NCBI RefSeq assembly: GCF_019973775.1
Contig: NZ_AP025032.1
Location: 3,934,001-3,998,000 of the forward strand
Source: Aureimonas sp. SA4125
GTDB taxonomy: Bacteria; Pseudomonadota; Alphaproteobacteria; Rhizobiales; Rhizobiaceae
Length of the DNA: 64,000 nucleotides
Reading direction: 5' to 3'
The position numbers and the translations under genes were made by a program. The notes beneath the pieces are model-generated. The model saw only the letters and a list, made by a program, of their open reading frames with translations. It did no database searches and was not told the origin of the DNA. Shown here in pieces: positions 43,900 through 55,401 of the stretch (position 1 is the stretch's first letter; each line of letters begins with the position of its first letter).

Positions 43900-43903
43900 C
43901 TAG
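43900..43903. repeat. Right target duplication CTAG of the IS
   Basis: Second copy of the CTAG target. Immediately outside it, read leftwards, is TAGGAGCATCGCATG: the orphaned ribosome site and start codon of the chemoreceptor. Confidence 0.85.
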
Positions 43904-44399
43904 CATGCGATGCTCCTAAATTTTTGCAGTGCCCAATCAAACCGATCTACGCGCCCTACCATGAATTTTCCGATAAGCTCTGAGAGCATTTTAGCTGGTC
44001 AAGCACTATTCCTCAAATATAACGGCTATAATGACGCAATATTGATTGTACAAATCAGACATTCAGAGGCACGGGCGCGATTGAAAACTCAATCCAGGAT
44101 AGTCCAACTATTGTATAAGTTCTGCACGTTGCGGAGCGACATAGCGCGCCTCCTCGATTGCTCTCCTAAGACGAGCGATCGGGCGATGCTACTAGTTTTG
44201 GTTGAATCTGATTTTGGTGCGGCAGATGTAATGTGTAGCGCGGTGTCGGCGGTCCTGGCGGCGCCAAGACAATCAGATTGCCGGGCACAACTGCGTCATC
44301 GGTGAAACCCCTCAGCGAGCGGCGCATTGGCCTGAGGGATGGGCAGCGCCAGCGCGGTGCATCCTTGGCCCGTCCGACAGACCCTAACGAGGAGAGACC
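43904..44399. other. AT-rich intergenic gap upstream of the split chemoreceptor
   Basis: About 500 bp, clearly poorer in GC than the rest (near 45% by eye in 43910-44240). Its left end holds the chemoreceptor's ribosome site and presumably its promoter. A 131-codon open frame (43910-44305) has no ribosome site, poor codon use and no recognisable domain, so I do not call it. It may be a divergent control region or the relic of foreign DNA. Confidence 0.6.
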
Positions 44400-45086
44400 A
44401 TGCCGATCGACCGACGAACCCTCCTGACCCTCAGCGGCGCCGCAGCTGCCGCCACCCTTTTGCCAAGCGCCGCAGCCGCGCAGACCCCCGCCCCCGGCGG
44501 CTTCACCCAGCCACCCCTGCCCTATGCCGAAGACGCCCTGGCGCCGACGATCTCGGCAAAGACCGTCGGCCTTCACTACGGCAAGCACCACAAGTCCTAT
44601 TTCACCAAGCTGAACGAGCTTGCGCCCGGCACCCCCTTCGAGGGCCTGACCCTCGAGGAAGCGATCACGAAGTCCAAGACCGACAAGAACCAGGCGATTT
44701 TCGACAATGCCGGCCAGGCCTGGAACCACGTCTTCTACTGGAACCAGTTCGAGGGTGGCCCGGCCGCGCCGGAGGGCGCTTTCCTCGAAGCCGCGACGCG
44801 TGATTTCGGCGGTGTCGACCAGATGAAGGCCGCCATGGTGGCGGAAGCGGGAAAGGTGTTCGGCACCGGCTGGGTGTGGCTCGTCGCCAGTGAAGGCAAG
44901 CTCGAGATTCTTGGTCTGCAGGACGCCGGCAATCCCATCGCCGAGGGCAAGACGCCGCTCGCCGGCATCGATGTCTGGGAGCATGCCTATTATCTCGACT
45001 ACGAGAACCGCCGCCCGGACCACGTCAAGGCAGTGCTCGACAACCTCGTGAACTGGCGCTTCGTGGGCGAGCAGATGCCCGCCTGA
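44400..45086 (+). CDS. Exported Fe/Mn superoxide dismutase with Tat-like signal
   Basis: 228 residues. MPIDRRTLLTLSGAAAAATLL with cleavage near AAAQ is a Tat-type signal, so the enzyme is predicted periplasmic, unusual for this family. Metal ligands are His59 (GLHYGKHH), His109 (AWNHVFYWN), Asp190 and His194 (DVWEHAYYLDY). Gln105 in GQAWNH is the position and residue typical of Fe-type enzymes. ATG 44400 has GGAGA upstream. It stands alone. Confidence 0.93.
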   Translation: MPIDRRTLLTLSGAAAAATLLPSAAAAQTPAPGGFTQPPLPYAEDALAPTISAKTVGLHYGKHHKSYFTKLNELAPGTPFEGLTLEEAITKSKTDKNQAIFDNAGQAWNHVFYWNQFEGGPAAPEGAFLEAATRDFGGVDQMKAAMVAEAGKVFGTGWVWLVASEGKLEILGLQDAGNPIAEGKTPLAGIDVWEHAYYLDYENRRPDHVKAVLDNLVNWRFVGEQMPA

Positions 45087-45096
45087 GGCTGAACTG

Positions 45097-45121
45097 GCCG
45101 GGTGGGTTGATCCTGCCCGGC
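45097..45121 (+). terminator. Weak hairpin after the superoxide dismutase gene
   Basis: GCCGGG and CCCGGC arms around a 13-base loop, followed by TCTTCC. It begins 11 bp past the stop. Large loop and no T-run make this uncertain. Confidence 0.35.
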
Positions 45122-45168
45122 TCTTCCGCACCGGCTGCCTTCGCGTCCGGCGCGGCGGTGCCCGATGC

Positions 45169-46119
45169 TCAGTTGCGGAACACGACGCAGCTCCCCCCGG
45201 CGCCGCGCAGCCGGCCGCACAGCGCATCGGCCTCGCCGCGGGAGTCGGCGCCGATGCGCACGGCATAGATGCGGCCGCGGCTGGCGCGGTCGCGCAGGAC
45301 GATGGGCGCCTTGCCGCCGAGAATGCCGGAAAACCGGGCTTGGACGCGGCGAAAGGACTGCAGCGCCACCGTCTGGCGCGGACTGCCCGCGACCTGCACG
45401 CCCCAAGGCTGCATCGGTGCGCTTTCCACGGCGGGCGCGCGGGTGCGCACCATCGGCATCGCCCGGCAGGATTCGTCGAATCCCTTTGCCTCGTCGAGCG
45501 GGGCCGCTTCGATCTCGCGTCCGGGCTGGAGGAACCAGTCGGCCGAGCGGGCCGTGATCGACAGAACGTAGTCCTCGGTCTCGTAGGGCAGCGCCCCCCC
45601 CGAGATCTGCCAGCGCTTCACCCGGTTGATGCCGCCATTGTAGGCGGCGGCGGCAAGCCCCCAATTGCCGAGGTCGGCCTTGAGATCGCGAAGATAGAGA
45701 GCGGAGTGGCGGATCGCCTCGGCGATGTCGTAGGGATCCTCGAGCCCGCGCTCCTTTGCCGTGCCGGGCATGAACTGGGCAATGCCGCGCGCGCCGACCG
45801 GCGACAGCGCCTCGCCGTCGAACCGGCTTTCCTTCCAGATCAACCGGGCGAAGAAGTCGGGCGACATCTCGGTCGCGGCGGCGTTCGCAGCGATGAGGTC
45901 GCAGATCAGGGCCGTGCCGGTCTTGCCCGAAGTTCCCACGACAGGCCCGATACCGGGCGGGACGGTTTCGGGCGATGCGCTCGCTGCGGTCACGCCTGAC
46001 GGATCGATCTTCGCCGCGGCAGGGATGGCGCCGGGAACCGCTTCGGCCACCGCCGGATTCACCGCAGCGAGCGGAGCGACCACGAGTGCGACAAGCGAGG
46101 CGCCGCGCAGGACGACCAT
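45169..46119 (-). CDS. Exported lytic transglycosylase with C-terminal SPOR-like domain
   Basis: 316 residues. Signal peptide MVVLRGASLVALVVAPLAAV. The SLT domain contains LIWKESRFDGEALSPVGARGIAQFMPGTAKERG (catalytic Glu in KESRFD) and WGLAAAAYNGGINRVKRW. The last 80 residues (GVQVAGSPRQTVALQSFRRVQ, IYAVRIGADSRGEADALCGRL) look like a SPOR peptidoglycan-binding domain. Start ATG 46117-46119 is chosen because it begins the signal peptide. It cleaves glycan strands in the periplasm. ispG ends five bases upstream. Confidence 0.85.
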   Translation of the reverse strand: MVVLRGASLVALVVAPLAAVNPAVAEAVPGAIPAAAKIDPSGVTAASASPETVPPGIGPVVGTSGKTGTALICDLIAANAAATEMSPDFFARLIWKESRFDGEALSPVGARGIAQFMPGTAKERGLEDPYDIAEAIRHSALYLRDLKADLGNWGLAAAAYNGGINRVKRWQISGGALPYETEDYVLSITARSADWFLQPGREIEAAPLDEAKGFDESCRAMPMVRTRAPAVESAPMQPWGVQVAGSPRQTVALQSFRRVQARFSGILGGKAPIVLRDRASRGRIYAVRIGADSRGEADALCGRLRGAGGSCVVFRN

Positions 46120-46123
46120 CGTG

Positions 46124-47404
46124 CTACTCGGCAGCCGGCTCGACCGCGACCCGCGCCACGCCAAACCGCCGGTCGATATAGTCGGCGACCATGACCTTGA
46201 AGTCCTCGGCGATGTTCGGCCCGCGCAACGTCGCAACCTTCTTGCCGTCGACGAAGATCGGCGCCGACGGGGTCTCGCCGGTACCGGGCAGCGATATGCC
46301 GATATCGGCATGCTTGGACTCGCCGGGACCGTTGACGATGCAGCCCATGACGGCAACCTTCAGCCCTTCGACGCCCGGATATTTCTCCTTCCAGAGCGGC
46401 ATGGAGGTGCGGAGGTCGGCCTGGATCTGCTCGGCGAGTTCCTGGAAAACCGTCGACGTGGTTCGGCCGCAGCCGGGGCAGGCCGCGACGATCGGCACGA
46501 ACTGGCGAAAACCCATGGTCTGCAGGATTTCCTGCGCCACCTGCACCTCGCGCGTGCGGTCGCCGCCGGGCTCGGGCGTCAGCGAGACGCGGATGGTGTC
46601 GCCGATCCCCTCCTGCAGGAGGATGCCCATGGCGGCCGAAGAGGCGACGATGCCCTTGGAGCCCATGCCGGCTTCGGTCAGGCCGAGATGCAGCGCGTGG
46701 TCGGTGCGGTTCGACAGGTCGCGATAGACCGCGATGAGATCCTGGACGTTGGAAACTTTCGCCGAGAGGATGATCTTGTCGCGCGGAAGGCCGGTTTCCT
46801 CGGCGAGCTGCGCGGAAAACAGCGCCGACTGGATGATCGCCTCGCGCATCACCGCCCGCGCCGAGCGTGGCCTGGCGGAGAGGGAATTCTCGTCCATCAG
46901 CCGCGTCAGCAGCGCCTGGTCGAGCGATCCCCAGTTCACGCCGATGCGCACCGGCTTGTTCCAGCGGATCGCCATCTCGACGATCTGGACGAACTGCCGG
47001 TCCTTCTTTTCCCCGAAGCCGACATTGCCCGGATTGATCCGGTATTTGGCCAGCGCCTCGGCACAGGCCGGATGTTCGGCCAGCAGCGTGTGGCCGATAT
47101 AGTGGAAGTCGCCGACGAGCGGCACCGTGATTCCGAGCCGGTCCAGGCGCTCGCGCACCTTGGGGACGGCGGCCGCCGACTCGTTGCGGTCGACGGTGAT
47201 GCGGACGATTTCGGAGCCGGCCCTGGCGAGCGCGGCCACCTGCGCGACCGTCGCGTCGATGTCGGCGGTGTCGGTATTGGTCATCGACTGCACGACGACG
47301 GGTGCCGGGCCACCGACCAGGATACCGCCGACATCGACGCCGACGGTCGGGCGGCGCGGGGTGGGATCGGCGTCGAGGCTGTCGATGAGGGGCTCGATGT
47401 TCAT
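46124..47404 (-). CDS. ispG: 4-hydroxy-3-methylbut-2-enyl diphosphate synthase IspG (GcpE)
   Basis: About 426 residues, cytoplasmic [4Fe-4S] enzyme of the MEP isoprenoid pathway. Features: [19 protein letters not shown] near the N-terminus, [14 protein letters not shown] in the middle, and cluster cysteines in ACPGCGRTT and [11 protein letters not shown] choose ATG 47404 with GGA eight bases upstream; ATG 47413 three codons earlier is an alternative. Overlaps nothing; the transglycosylase follows and may share its transcript. ispA is also in this window. Confidence 0.95.
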   Translation of the reverse strand: MNIEPLIDSLDADPTPRRPTVGVDVGGILVGGPAPVVVQSMTNTDTADIDATVAQVAALARAGSEIVRITVDRNESAAAVPKVRERLDRLGITVPLVGDFHYIGHTLLAEHPACAEALAKYRINPGNVGFGEKKDRQFVQIVEMAIRWNKPVRIGVNWGSLDQALLTRLMDENSLSARPRSARAVMREAIIQSALFSAQLAEETGLPRDKIILSAKVSNVQDLIAVYRDLSNRTDHALHLGLTEAGMGSKGIVASSAAMGILLQEGIGDTIRVSLTPEPGGDRTREVQVAQEILQTMGFRQFVPIVAACPGCGRTTSTVFQELAEQIQADLRTSMPLWKEKYPGVEGLKVAVMGCIVNGPGESKHADIGISLPGTGETPSAPIFVDGKKVATLRGPNIAEDFKVMVADYIDRRFGVARVAVEPAAE

Positions 47405-47567
47405 CTTGGACATCCACACGGCGGAGAAGGACAATCCCGAGGTGGCGCTTTCGGCTCGGCTTGTCAAATGACACCGTCACCATGTCCGTCCTGTGACAGA
47501 AACCGAAAGCGCAAGGCGTGCGGCCGTGAAGATTTTCGGGCTAAGCCAACAATCCCGCGCCATCGTG

Positions 47568-47592
47568 GGAACACACGGCGTCCTCGCGGGTT
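47568..47592 (+). promoter_or_regulatory. EcfG-like promoter of the DUF3309 gene
   Basis: GGAAC (47568-47572), 16 bases, GGTT (47589-47592). It differs from the EcfG consensus GGAAC-N16/17-CGTT only in one base of the -10. Start would be about 27 bases before the ATG. Tiny DUF3309 genes are often under general stress control. Confidence 0.55.
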
Positions 47593-47626
47593 TGTGACGA
47601 ACTAACTTCAGCAAGGCGGGACTTCC

Positions 47627-47785
47627 ATGACGATCGGCACCATCCTCCTCATCATCCTCGTTCTCATCCTGGTCGGCGCCATCCCTTCCTGGGGACATTC
47701 GCGCAGCTGGGGCTATGGCCCGAGCGGCATCATCGGCGTGATCCTGGTCGTCGTCCTCATCCTCGTGCTGCTCGGCCGGATCTAG
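47627..47785 (+). CDS. DUF3309 membrane miniprotein (52 aa)
   Basis: MTIGTILLIILVLILVGAIP, then WGHSRSWGYGPSG, then a second hydrophobic helix ending LLGRI: two spans joined by a Trp/Gly/Ser loop, the DUF3309 pattern. AAGGCGGG lies seven bases before the ATG. Below the usual gene-size cut-offs, so easily missed. It sits behind an EcfG-like promoter and before a strong hairpin. Function unknown; found in many alphaproteobacteria, probably inner-membrane and stress-related. Confidence 0.9.
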   Translation: MTIGTILLIILVLILVGAIPSWGHSRSWGYGPSGIIGVILVVVLILVLLGRI

Positions 47786-47822
47786 CGTTCCGACACCAGC
47801 ACGACTGCCAGACCTATCCAGC

Positions 47823-47842
47823 GCCGGCCCGAGAGGGCCGGC
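47823..47842 (+). terminator. Hairpin terminator between DUF3309 and the MFS gene
   Basis: Perfect 8-bp stem (GCCGGCCC with GGGCCGGC) and a GAGA loop, followed by GTCTTC. Positioned to end both convergent transcripts, though neither side has a strong T-run. Confidence 0.6.
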
Positions 47843-47862
47843 GTCTTCAGTTGTGCCGGACG

Positions 47863-49107
47863 TCAGATCTGCGTGCGGTGGTCGGCCCCGCGAACGAGCC
47901 CCGCGGCAAGGAAGGTGACGACGAGCAGCGCCGCCAGTGACAGGAAGACCAGCCGGAAGCCCGAATGTTCGGCAACGAAGCCGATCGCCGAGGGCGCGAG
48001 CAGGATACCGCTGTAGCCGAGCGCCGAGACGATCGAGAGGCCCGACCCCGGTTTCAGCCCCTCGATGTTGCCGGCCGCGGAGAAGGCGATCGGTACCATG
48101 TTGGAGAGGCCGATGCCCATCAGGGCAAAGCCGAGAAGCGTTACCGGAAGCGCGTCTGCAAGGCCCACAGCCAGCAGTCCCACCGCCGCGACGGCGCTGC
48201 AGACCCGTGCCGTGGCCACCGCACCGAAACGGTCGCGGATGCCGTCGCCGGCAAAGCGGAAACACGCCATGGTCAGCGAGAAGGCGGCGAAGGCAAGACC
48301 CGAGGCGGCGGCGCCGGCGCCGAGTTCCTGGCGCAGATAGACCGCGCTCCAGTCGATCGCGGCGCCTTCCGGGATCATTGCGAAGAGGGCGAACAGCCCG
48401 ACGGCCACCGCCTTGAGGACTCCGGCGCGACTCGCCTCGGCGGCGACGGGCGTCGGCGCGGTCCCAGATGCTTCCTGCGGGGCGACCGCATGATCGGCCA
48501 GCGCGCCGCGCGCCACCAGAACCCAGAGGGCGAGGATCACGGCGGCGACGACGAGGGAATGGCCGAGCGCCCCCAGCGCGGCGATGATGAAACCGCCGAG
48601 GCCGGCGCCGAGAAGGCCGCCGACGCTCCAGAAGCCGTGGCAGGACGACATGATCGCCCGCGGGCGCCGGCGCTCGACCGCCACCGCATTGGCGTTCATC
48701 GCGACATCCATGCCGCCGGTGGCCAGCCCCATCAGCGCGACGGCGAGACCGGCGGTGACGAGTCCCGGCGCCAGCACGACAAGCGGCATGGCCGGCACCA
48801 TCAGGAGGTGCAGCACCAGCATCGGCAGGCGCGACCCGGCCCGCCCGATCACCCGGCCGACCACCGGCATGGCCGCCACGGCGCCGAGGCCGAAGATCAG
48901 AATCATGATCCCGAGCGTCGCCTCGGAAATCTCGAGGCGCGCTGCAAACAGCGGGATCTCGGGCGCCCAGCTGCCGATCAGGAAGCCGTTGGCGAGAAAG
49001 GCGGCGGAGACGGCGATGCGATGCATCGGGATGGCGACCGCGCGGGGCGCCGGGGAAATCTCTGCATGCGTCATGCCGTCCGCCACGTTCAGATTGGTTT
49101 TCGCCAT
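47863..49107 (-). CDS. MFS transporter (12 TM)
   Basis: 414 residues, about 12 spans. MFS marks include FGLGAVAAMPVVGRVIGRAGSR after span 2 and a central loop around DHAVAPQEASGTAP. The sequence resembles the FucP/YbjJ-like sugar-porter branch (GGMDVAMNANAVAVERRRPRAIMSSCHGFWSVGGLLGA). Its start is one base after the stop of the DeoR regulator, so the two are co-transcribed and the regulator probably senses a sugar or polyol phosphate related to its cargo. Substrate unknown. Confidence 0.88.
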   Translation of the reverse strand: MAKTNLNVADGMTHAEISPAPRAVAIPMHRIAVSAAFLANGFLIGSWAPEIPLFAARLEISEATLGIMILIFGLGAVAAMPVVGRVIGRAGSRLPMLVLHLLMVPAMPLVVLAPGLVTAGLAVALMGLATGGMDVAMNANAVAVERRRPRAIMSSCHGFWSVGGLLGAGLGGFIIAALGALGHSLVVAAVILALWVLVARGALADHAVAPQEASGTAPTPVAAEASRAGVLKAVAVGLFALFAMIPEGAAIDWSAVYLRQELGAGAAASGLAFAAFSLTMACFRFAGDGIRDRFGAVATARVCSAVAAVGLLAVGLADALPVTLLGFALMGIGLSNMVPIAFSAAGNIEGLKPGSGLSIVSALGYSGILLAPSAIGFVAEHSGFRLVFLSLAALLVVTFLAAGLVRGADHRTQI

Positions 49108-49108
49108 G

Positions 49109-49921
49109 TCAGGTCCTCAAGGCCCGTGGCTGCCGGGCACCCGCGACCTCAGGCTCGGCCCGCATCACGGCGACGCCCAGCGCCTCCATCGCGGCCACTG
49201 CCACAAGATCGCAGTCGGATTCGACGAAGAGGGCCGAGATGCGATCCGTGGGAATGACCGTGTAGGGCGCGGCCGTACCGATCTTGTCGTTGGCCGCGGC
49301 GACGAAGATTCGGCGGCTGCGGGACGCCAGCGCCGCCTTGAGTTCGCACTCCTCGAACACGTGCCCCGTCACACCCTCGTCGGCGTCGATGCCGCAGGCG
49401 CCGAGGATCAGGACATCGGGCCGAAACCGCTGCGCATCGGCAAGGGCTTTCGGTCCGAAGCAGGCGCCGGTCACCGCGTCGACCCGCCCGCCGATGAGGA
49501 TGGTCTCGATCCCCGGTCGCTCCAGCAGCGCGCAGGCGATCAGCGGCGCGTTCGTCACCACGGTCAGTCCGGCATTCTCCGCCAGCGCATCGGCGACGGC
49601 GAGATTGGTCGAGCCGGCGTCGATGAAGAGCAGCGTGCCGGGATCGATCATCGCCGTGACCGCACGCGCGAGCGCCGCCTTGCGCGCCGGGGCGATGTTT
49701 TGGCGGCGGGTGAGCGATCCCTCCGACGGCGCCAGGGGCACGGCACCGCCATAGACGCGGCGGCAGAGACCGGCCTGCGCCAGATCGCGCAGATCGCGGC
49801 GCACCGTATCCTCGGAGACGTGGAAGCGCTTCGCCAGCGGAGCGGCGAGCACGCGCCCCTCCGCCTCGAGGAGCGCCCTGATCTTCGCCTGTCGTTCGGA
49901 TGTCAGAAGTTGAGAGTCCAT
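49109..49921 (-). CDS. DeoR/GlpR-family transcriptional regulator
   Basis: 270 residues. N-terminal helix-turn-helix RQAKIRALLEAEGRVLAAPLAKRFHVSEDTVRRDLRDLAQAG-like (residues 10-50), then the linker RRVYGGAV, and the DeoR C-terminal effector domain with DAGSTNLAVADAL and TNAPLIACAL and SRRIFVAAANDKIG. Such proteins repress sugar-use genes until a sugar phosphate binds. First gene of a two-gene operon with the MFS transporter. Three tandem 10-bp repeats just upstream are candidate operators. Confidence 0.93.
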   Translation of the reverse strand: MDSQLLTSERQAKIRALLEAEGRVLAAPLAKRFHVSEDTVRRDLRDLAQAGLCRRVYGGAVPLAPSEGSLTRRQNIAPARKAALARAVTAMIDPGTLLFIDAGSTNLAVADALAENAGLTVVTNAPLIACALLERPGIETILIGGRVDAVTGACFGPKALADAQRFRPDVLILGACGIDADEGVTGHVFEECELKAALASRSRRIFVAAANDKIGTAAPYTVIPTDRISALFVESDCDLVAVAAMEALGVAVMRAEPEVAGARQPRALRT

Positions 49922-49940
49922 GCTTCACCAATCGTGCTAT

Positions 49941-49970
49941 AACATGCACAAACATGCATGAACGGGCACA
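49941..49970. promoter_or_regulatory. Three tandem 10-bp repeats upstream of the DeoR gene
   Basis: AACATGCACA, AACATGCATG and AACGGGCACA lie end to end, about one helical turn each, starting 20 bp before the deoR-type ATG. DeoR-family proteins bind short direct repeats at such positions, so this is a likely autoregulatory operator. Confidence 0.6.
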
Positions 49971-50033
49971 CTGGGTCAAGCGGGTCGCGCTTGTCTCGGT
50001 AGATGGACCTGGGGGAGCCTGCTCCGCAGGTGC

Positions 50034-50060
50034 CAAGAGCACCCCGGTGGGGTGCTCTTG
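50034..50060 (-). terminator. Hairpin at the 3' end of pyruvate carboxylase
   Basis: Perfect 12-bp stem (CAAGAGCACCCC with GGGGTGCTCTTG) and a 3-base loop, 38 bp past the pyc stop. No T-run follows on either strand, so termination is inferred from the stem alone. Confidence 0.5.
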
Positions 50061-50097
50061 AGCCTCGGTGGTTGCAGCGGGCCGGTGGAAGGGCGCG

Positions 50098-53559
<3,462 letters not shown>

Positions 53560-53730
53560 AGGCGGCACTCCCGGCGAGATGCTTCCTTCTGACGCGGGGA
53601 AGCTGATCGCGGAAGATTGCGTTGCTTCCCCGGATTTCGCAAGCGCGAAGAGCGCGCGTGCAATTGCGTCGTCCCGGCAACCGCGGCGACGCCTCGACGA
53701 TCGGCTGGTAGCGCGCGCCCGACCGGGGCG

Positions 53731-54618
53731 TCAGACCCGGTTTCGATCGAGCGGCGTCCGCCACGACCAGCCGCTTCTCTTCTCCTCGCGCAGGAAGGTG
53801 AAAAGTCCGGAAAACGCGACCAGCGTCATGCCGGCGACACCGAAGGCATCCGGGAATTCGTCGAAGAAGAGCGCGCCGATCAGCGCCGCCCAGATGATCT
53901 GGCTGTACTGCGTCGGCGCCACCCGGTTCGCCGGGGCTGCGCGCGTCGCATAGACCTGGATGAGATGGCCGGAGCCGGCGCAAAGACCCGCGGCGGCGAC
54001 GAAGGGCATGATGCTCCACTCAGGGGCGACATAGGTCGGGATCATCAGGATCGCATTGACGACGAAGGCGCTGAGGACGACCGAGCCGATCAGCGTGATG
54101 CGCCGTTCCGTCGGACCGAGGACGCGCAGCACGATGACGGTGACCGCGCCGCAGAAGGCGCAGCCGACGGCCGCCAGATGTCCGGGCAGGATCTCGCGAA
54201 ATCCGGGCCGCACGACCAGCATCACGCCGACGAGCCCGGTGATCACGGCGCTCCAGCGCTTCCACCCGACCGGCTCCTTCAGGATCAGGGTGGACAGGAC
54301 GGTCACGAAGATCGGCAGGAGGAAGATCAGCGCATAGGCTTCGGCGAGCGGCAGCGAGGTGAAGGCGACGACGGCGAGGATGCCGCCAGCCGTACCGCTC
54401 GTCATCCGCAGGAGGACGAGCTTCGGATGCCGGGGAACGAGCGCCGACTTCCAGCTGTCGCCGCGCTCCTTGGTCAGGAGGGCCGGCAGGATGGCGAAGA
54501 CCGACGTGAAGAAGCCGATCTCGAAGACCGGGAGGTGGCCGCCCAGATATTTGATCAGGGCGTCGCTGCAGGCATAGACGAAGTAGCTGAGAAAGCCGAG
54601 GAGAATGCCGGTCTGCAT
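53731..54618 (-). CDS. EamA/DMT-family membrane transporter (10 TM)
   Basis: 295 residues with about ten spans in two EamA repeats; each repeat ends in a glycine-rich helix (ITGLVGVMLVVRPG in the first, GVAGMTLVAFSGLFTF in the second). The N-terminus FLSYFVYACSDALIKYLGG is typical of RhaT/EamA-like exporters. These move amino acids, nucleobases or other metabolites outward; substrate unknown. ATG 54616-54618. Confidence 0.88.
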   Translation of the reverse strand: MQTGILLGFLSYFVYACSDALIKYLGGHLPVFEIGFFTSVFAILPALLTKERGDSWKSALVPRHPKLVLLRMTSGTAGGILAVVAFTSLPLAEAYALIFLLPIFVTVLSTLILKEPVGWKRWSAVITGLVGVMLVVRPGFREILPGHLAAVGCAFCGAVTVIVLRVLGPTERRITLIGSVVLSAFVVNAILMIPTYVAPEWSIMPFVAAAGLCAGSGHLIQVYATRAAPANRVAPTQYSQIIWAALIGALFFDEFPDAFGVAGMTLVAFSGLFTFLREEKRSGWSWRTPLDRNRV

Positions 54619-54849
54619 GGGAAGCCGATCGAATCGGGGCTGCGCGAAGCTATCCCAGCCCTAGGCCATGCGGCGCAGACGGTTCAACCGTCTCCCCGAT
54701 GAAATCGGCGTCGCGCGGCAATCGCGCCATGCACGCAGCCGCGCAAGCTGTCGGCAAATCGCGACGCCGGCTTTCACTGCGATCGTGCATCCGGCCTTTC
54801 GATGCTATTTTGCCGGGATCGGTGCGGCTGGATCTCGGGACGGCACGAC

Positions 54850-55395
54850 ATGATCGCAAAGCCCCTCGTTCAGGGCCTTTTCCGGCGCCGCAAGCTGGGG
54901 ATGAGGCACGCGGTAAGCGCGGGCGCCGTCTTCCTTGCCCTCCTCGCCGGCGCGGCGTGGATGGTGCGCGTGCCGCCCGGCGAGACGCCGCTGCTGCGCA
55001 TCGCCGGCCCGAGCTTCATCTTCAACTACCGCGTCGCCGACGTCTATTATGGCTTCACCGCCGAAGTTATGCGGCCGGTCCCGGTCTCTTCGACGATCAC
55101 GGCAGAGTTCGAGGATCCAGCCGGCGGCCCGCCGCACCGTGTCAGCGAAAAGATCTTTCCGCAGACGCGCCGCTACGCGCTGCGCTCGCCCTCGCTGCGT
55201 GGCGTGAAGAAGGGCGTCCCCTACCACGTCACCATCCGCCTTCTGAACCGCGGCGACGAGAAACTGCTGTTCGAGACCCGCCTCGCCGCCCGCTCCGACC
55301 TCGACGACGCCCTCATGCCGACGCAGCCACTGACGATCGGACCCGGTTACGAGCGCAATCCCTCGCCCCGCGCGACAACGGAAAACGGCGGCTGA
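54850..55395 (+). CDS. Unknown membrane-anchored or exported protein (181 aa)
   Basis: ATG 54850 begins MIAKPLVQGLFRRRK, then a single hydrophobic segment (AVSAGAVFLALLAGAAWMV, residues 22-40) and a soluble remainder, probably periplasmic with an N-in anchor. The soluble part is beta-rich with SFIFNYRVADVYYGFTAEV and PSLRGVKKGVPYHVTIRLL. No family recognised. Codon use is normal for the region. It converges with the ThuB-like gene, whose stop is 7 bp away. Confidence 0.65.
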   Translation: MIAKPLVQGLFRRRKLGMRHAVSAGAVFLALLAGAAWMVRVPPGETPLLRIAGPSFIFNYRVADVYYGFTAEVMRPVPVSSTITAEFEDPAGGPPHRVSEKIFPQTRRYALRSPSLRGVKKGVPYHVTIRLLNRGDEKLLFETRLAARSDLDDALMPTQPLTIGPGYERNPSPRATTENGG

Positions 55396-55401
55396 AGCGG
55401 T

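Noticed and set aside
43910..44305. 131-codon open frame in the AT-rich gap
   Set aside because: No ribosome site, no domain, and it begins at the chemoreceptor's own start region on the other strand; its right end overlaps sequence resembling typical noncoding DNA.
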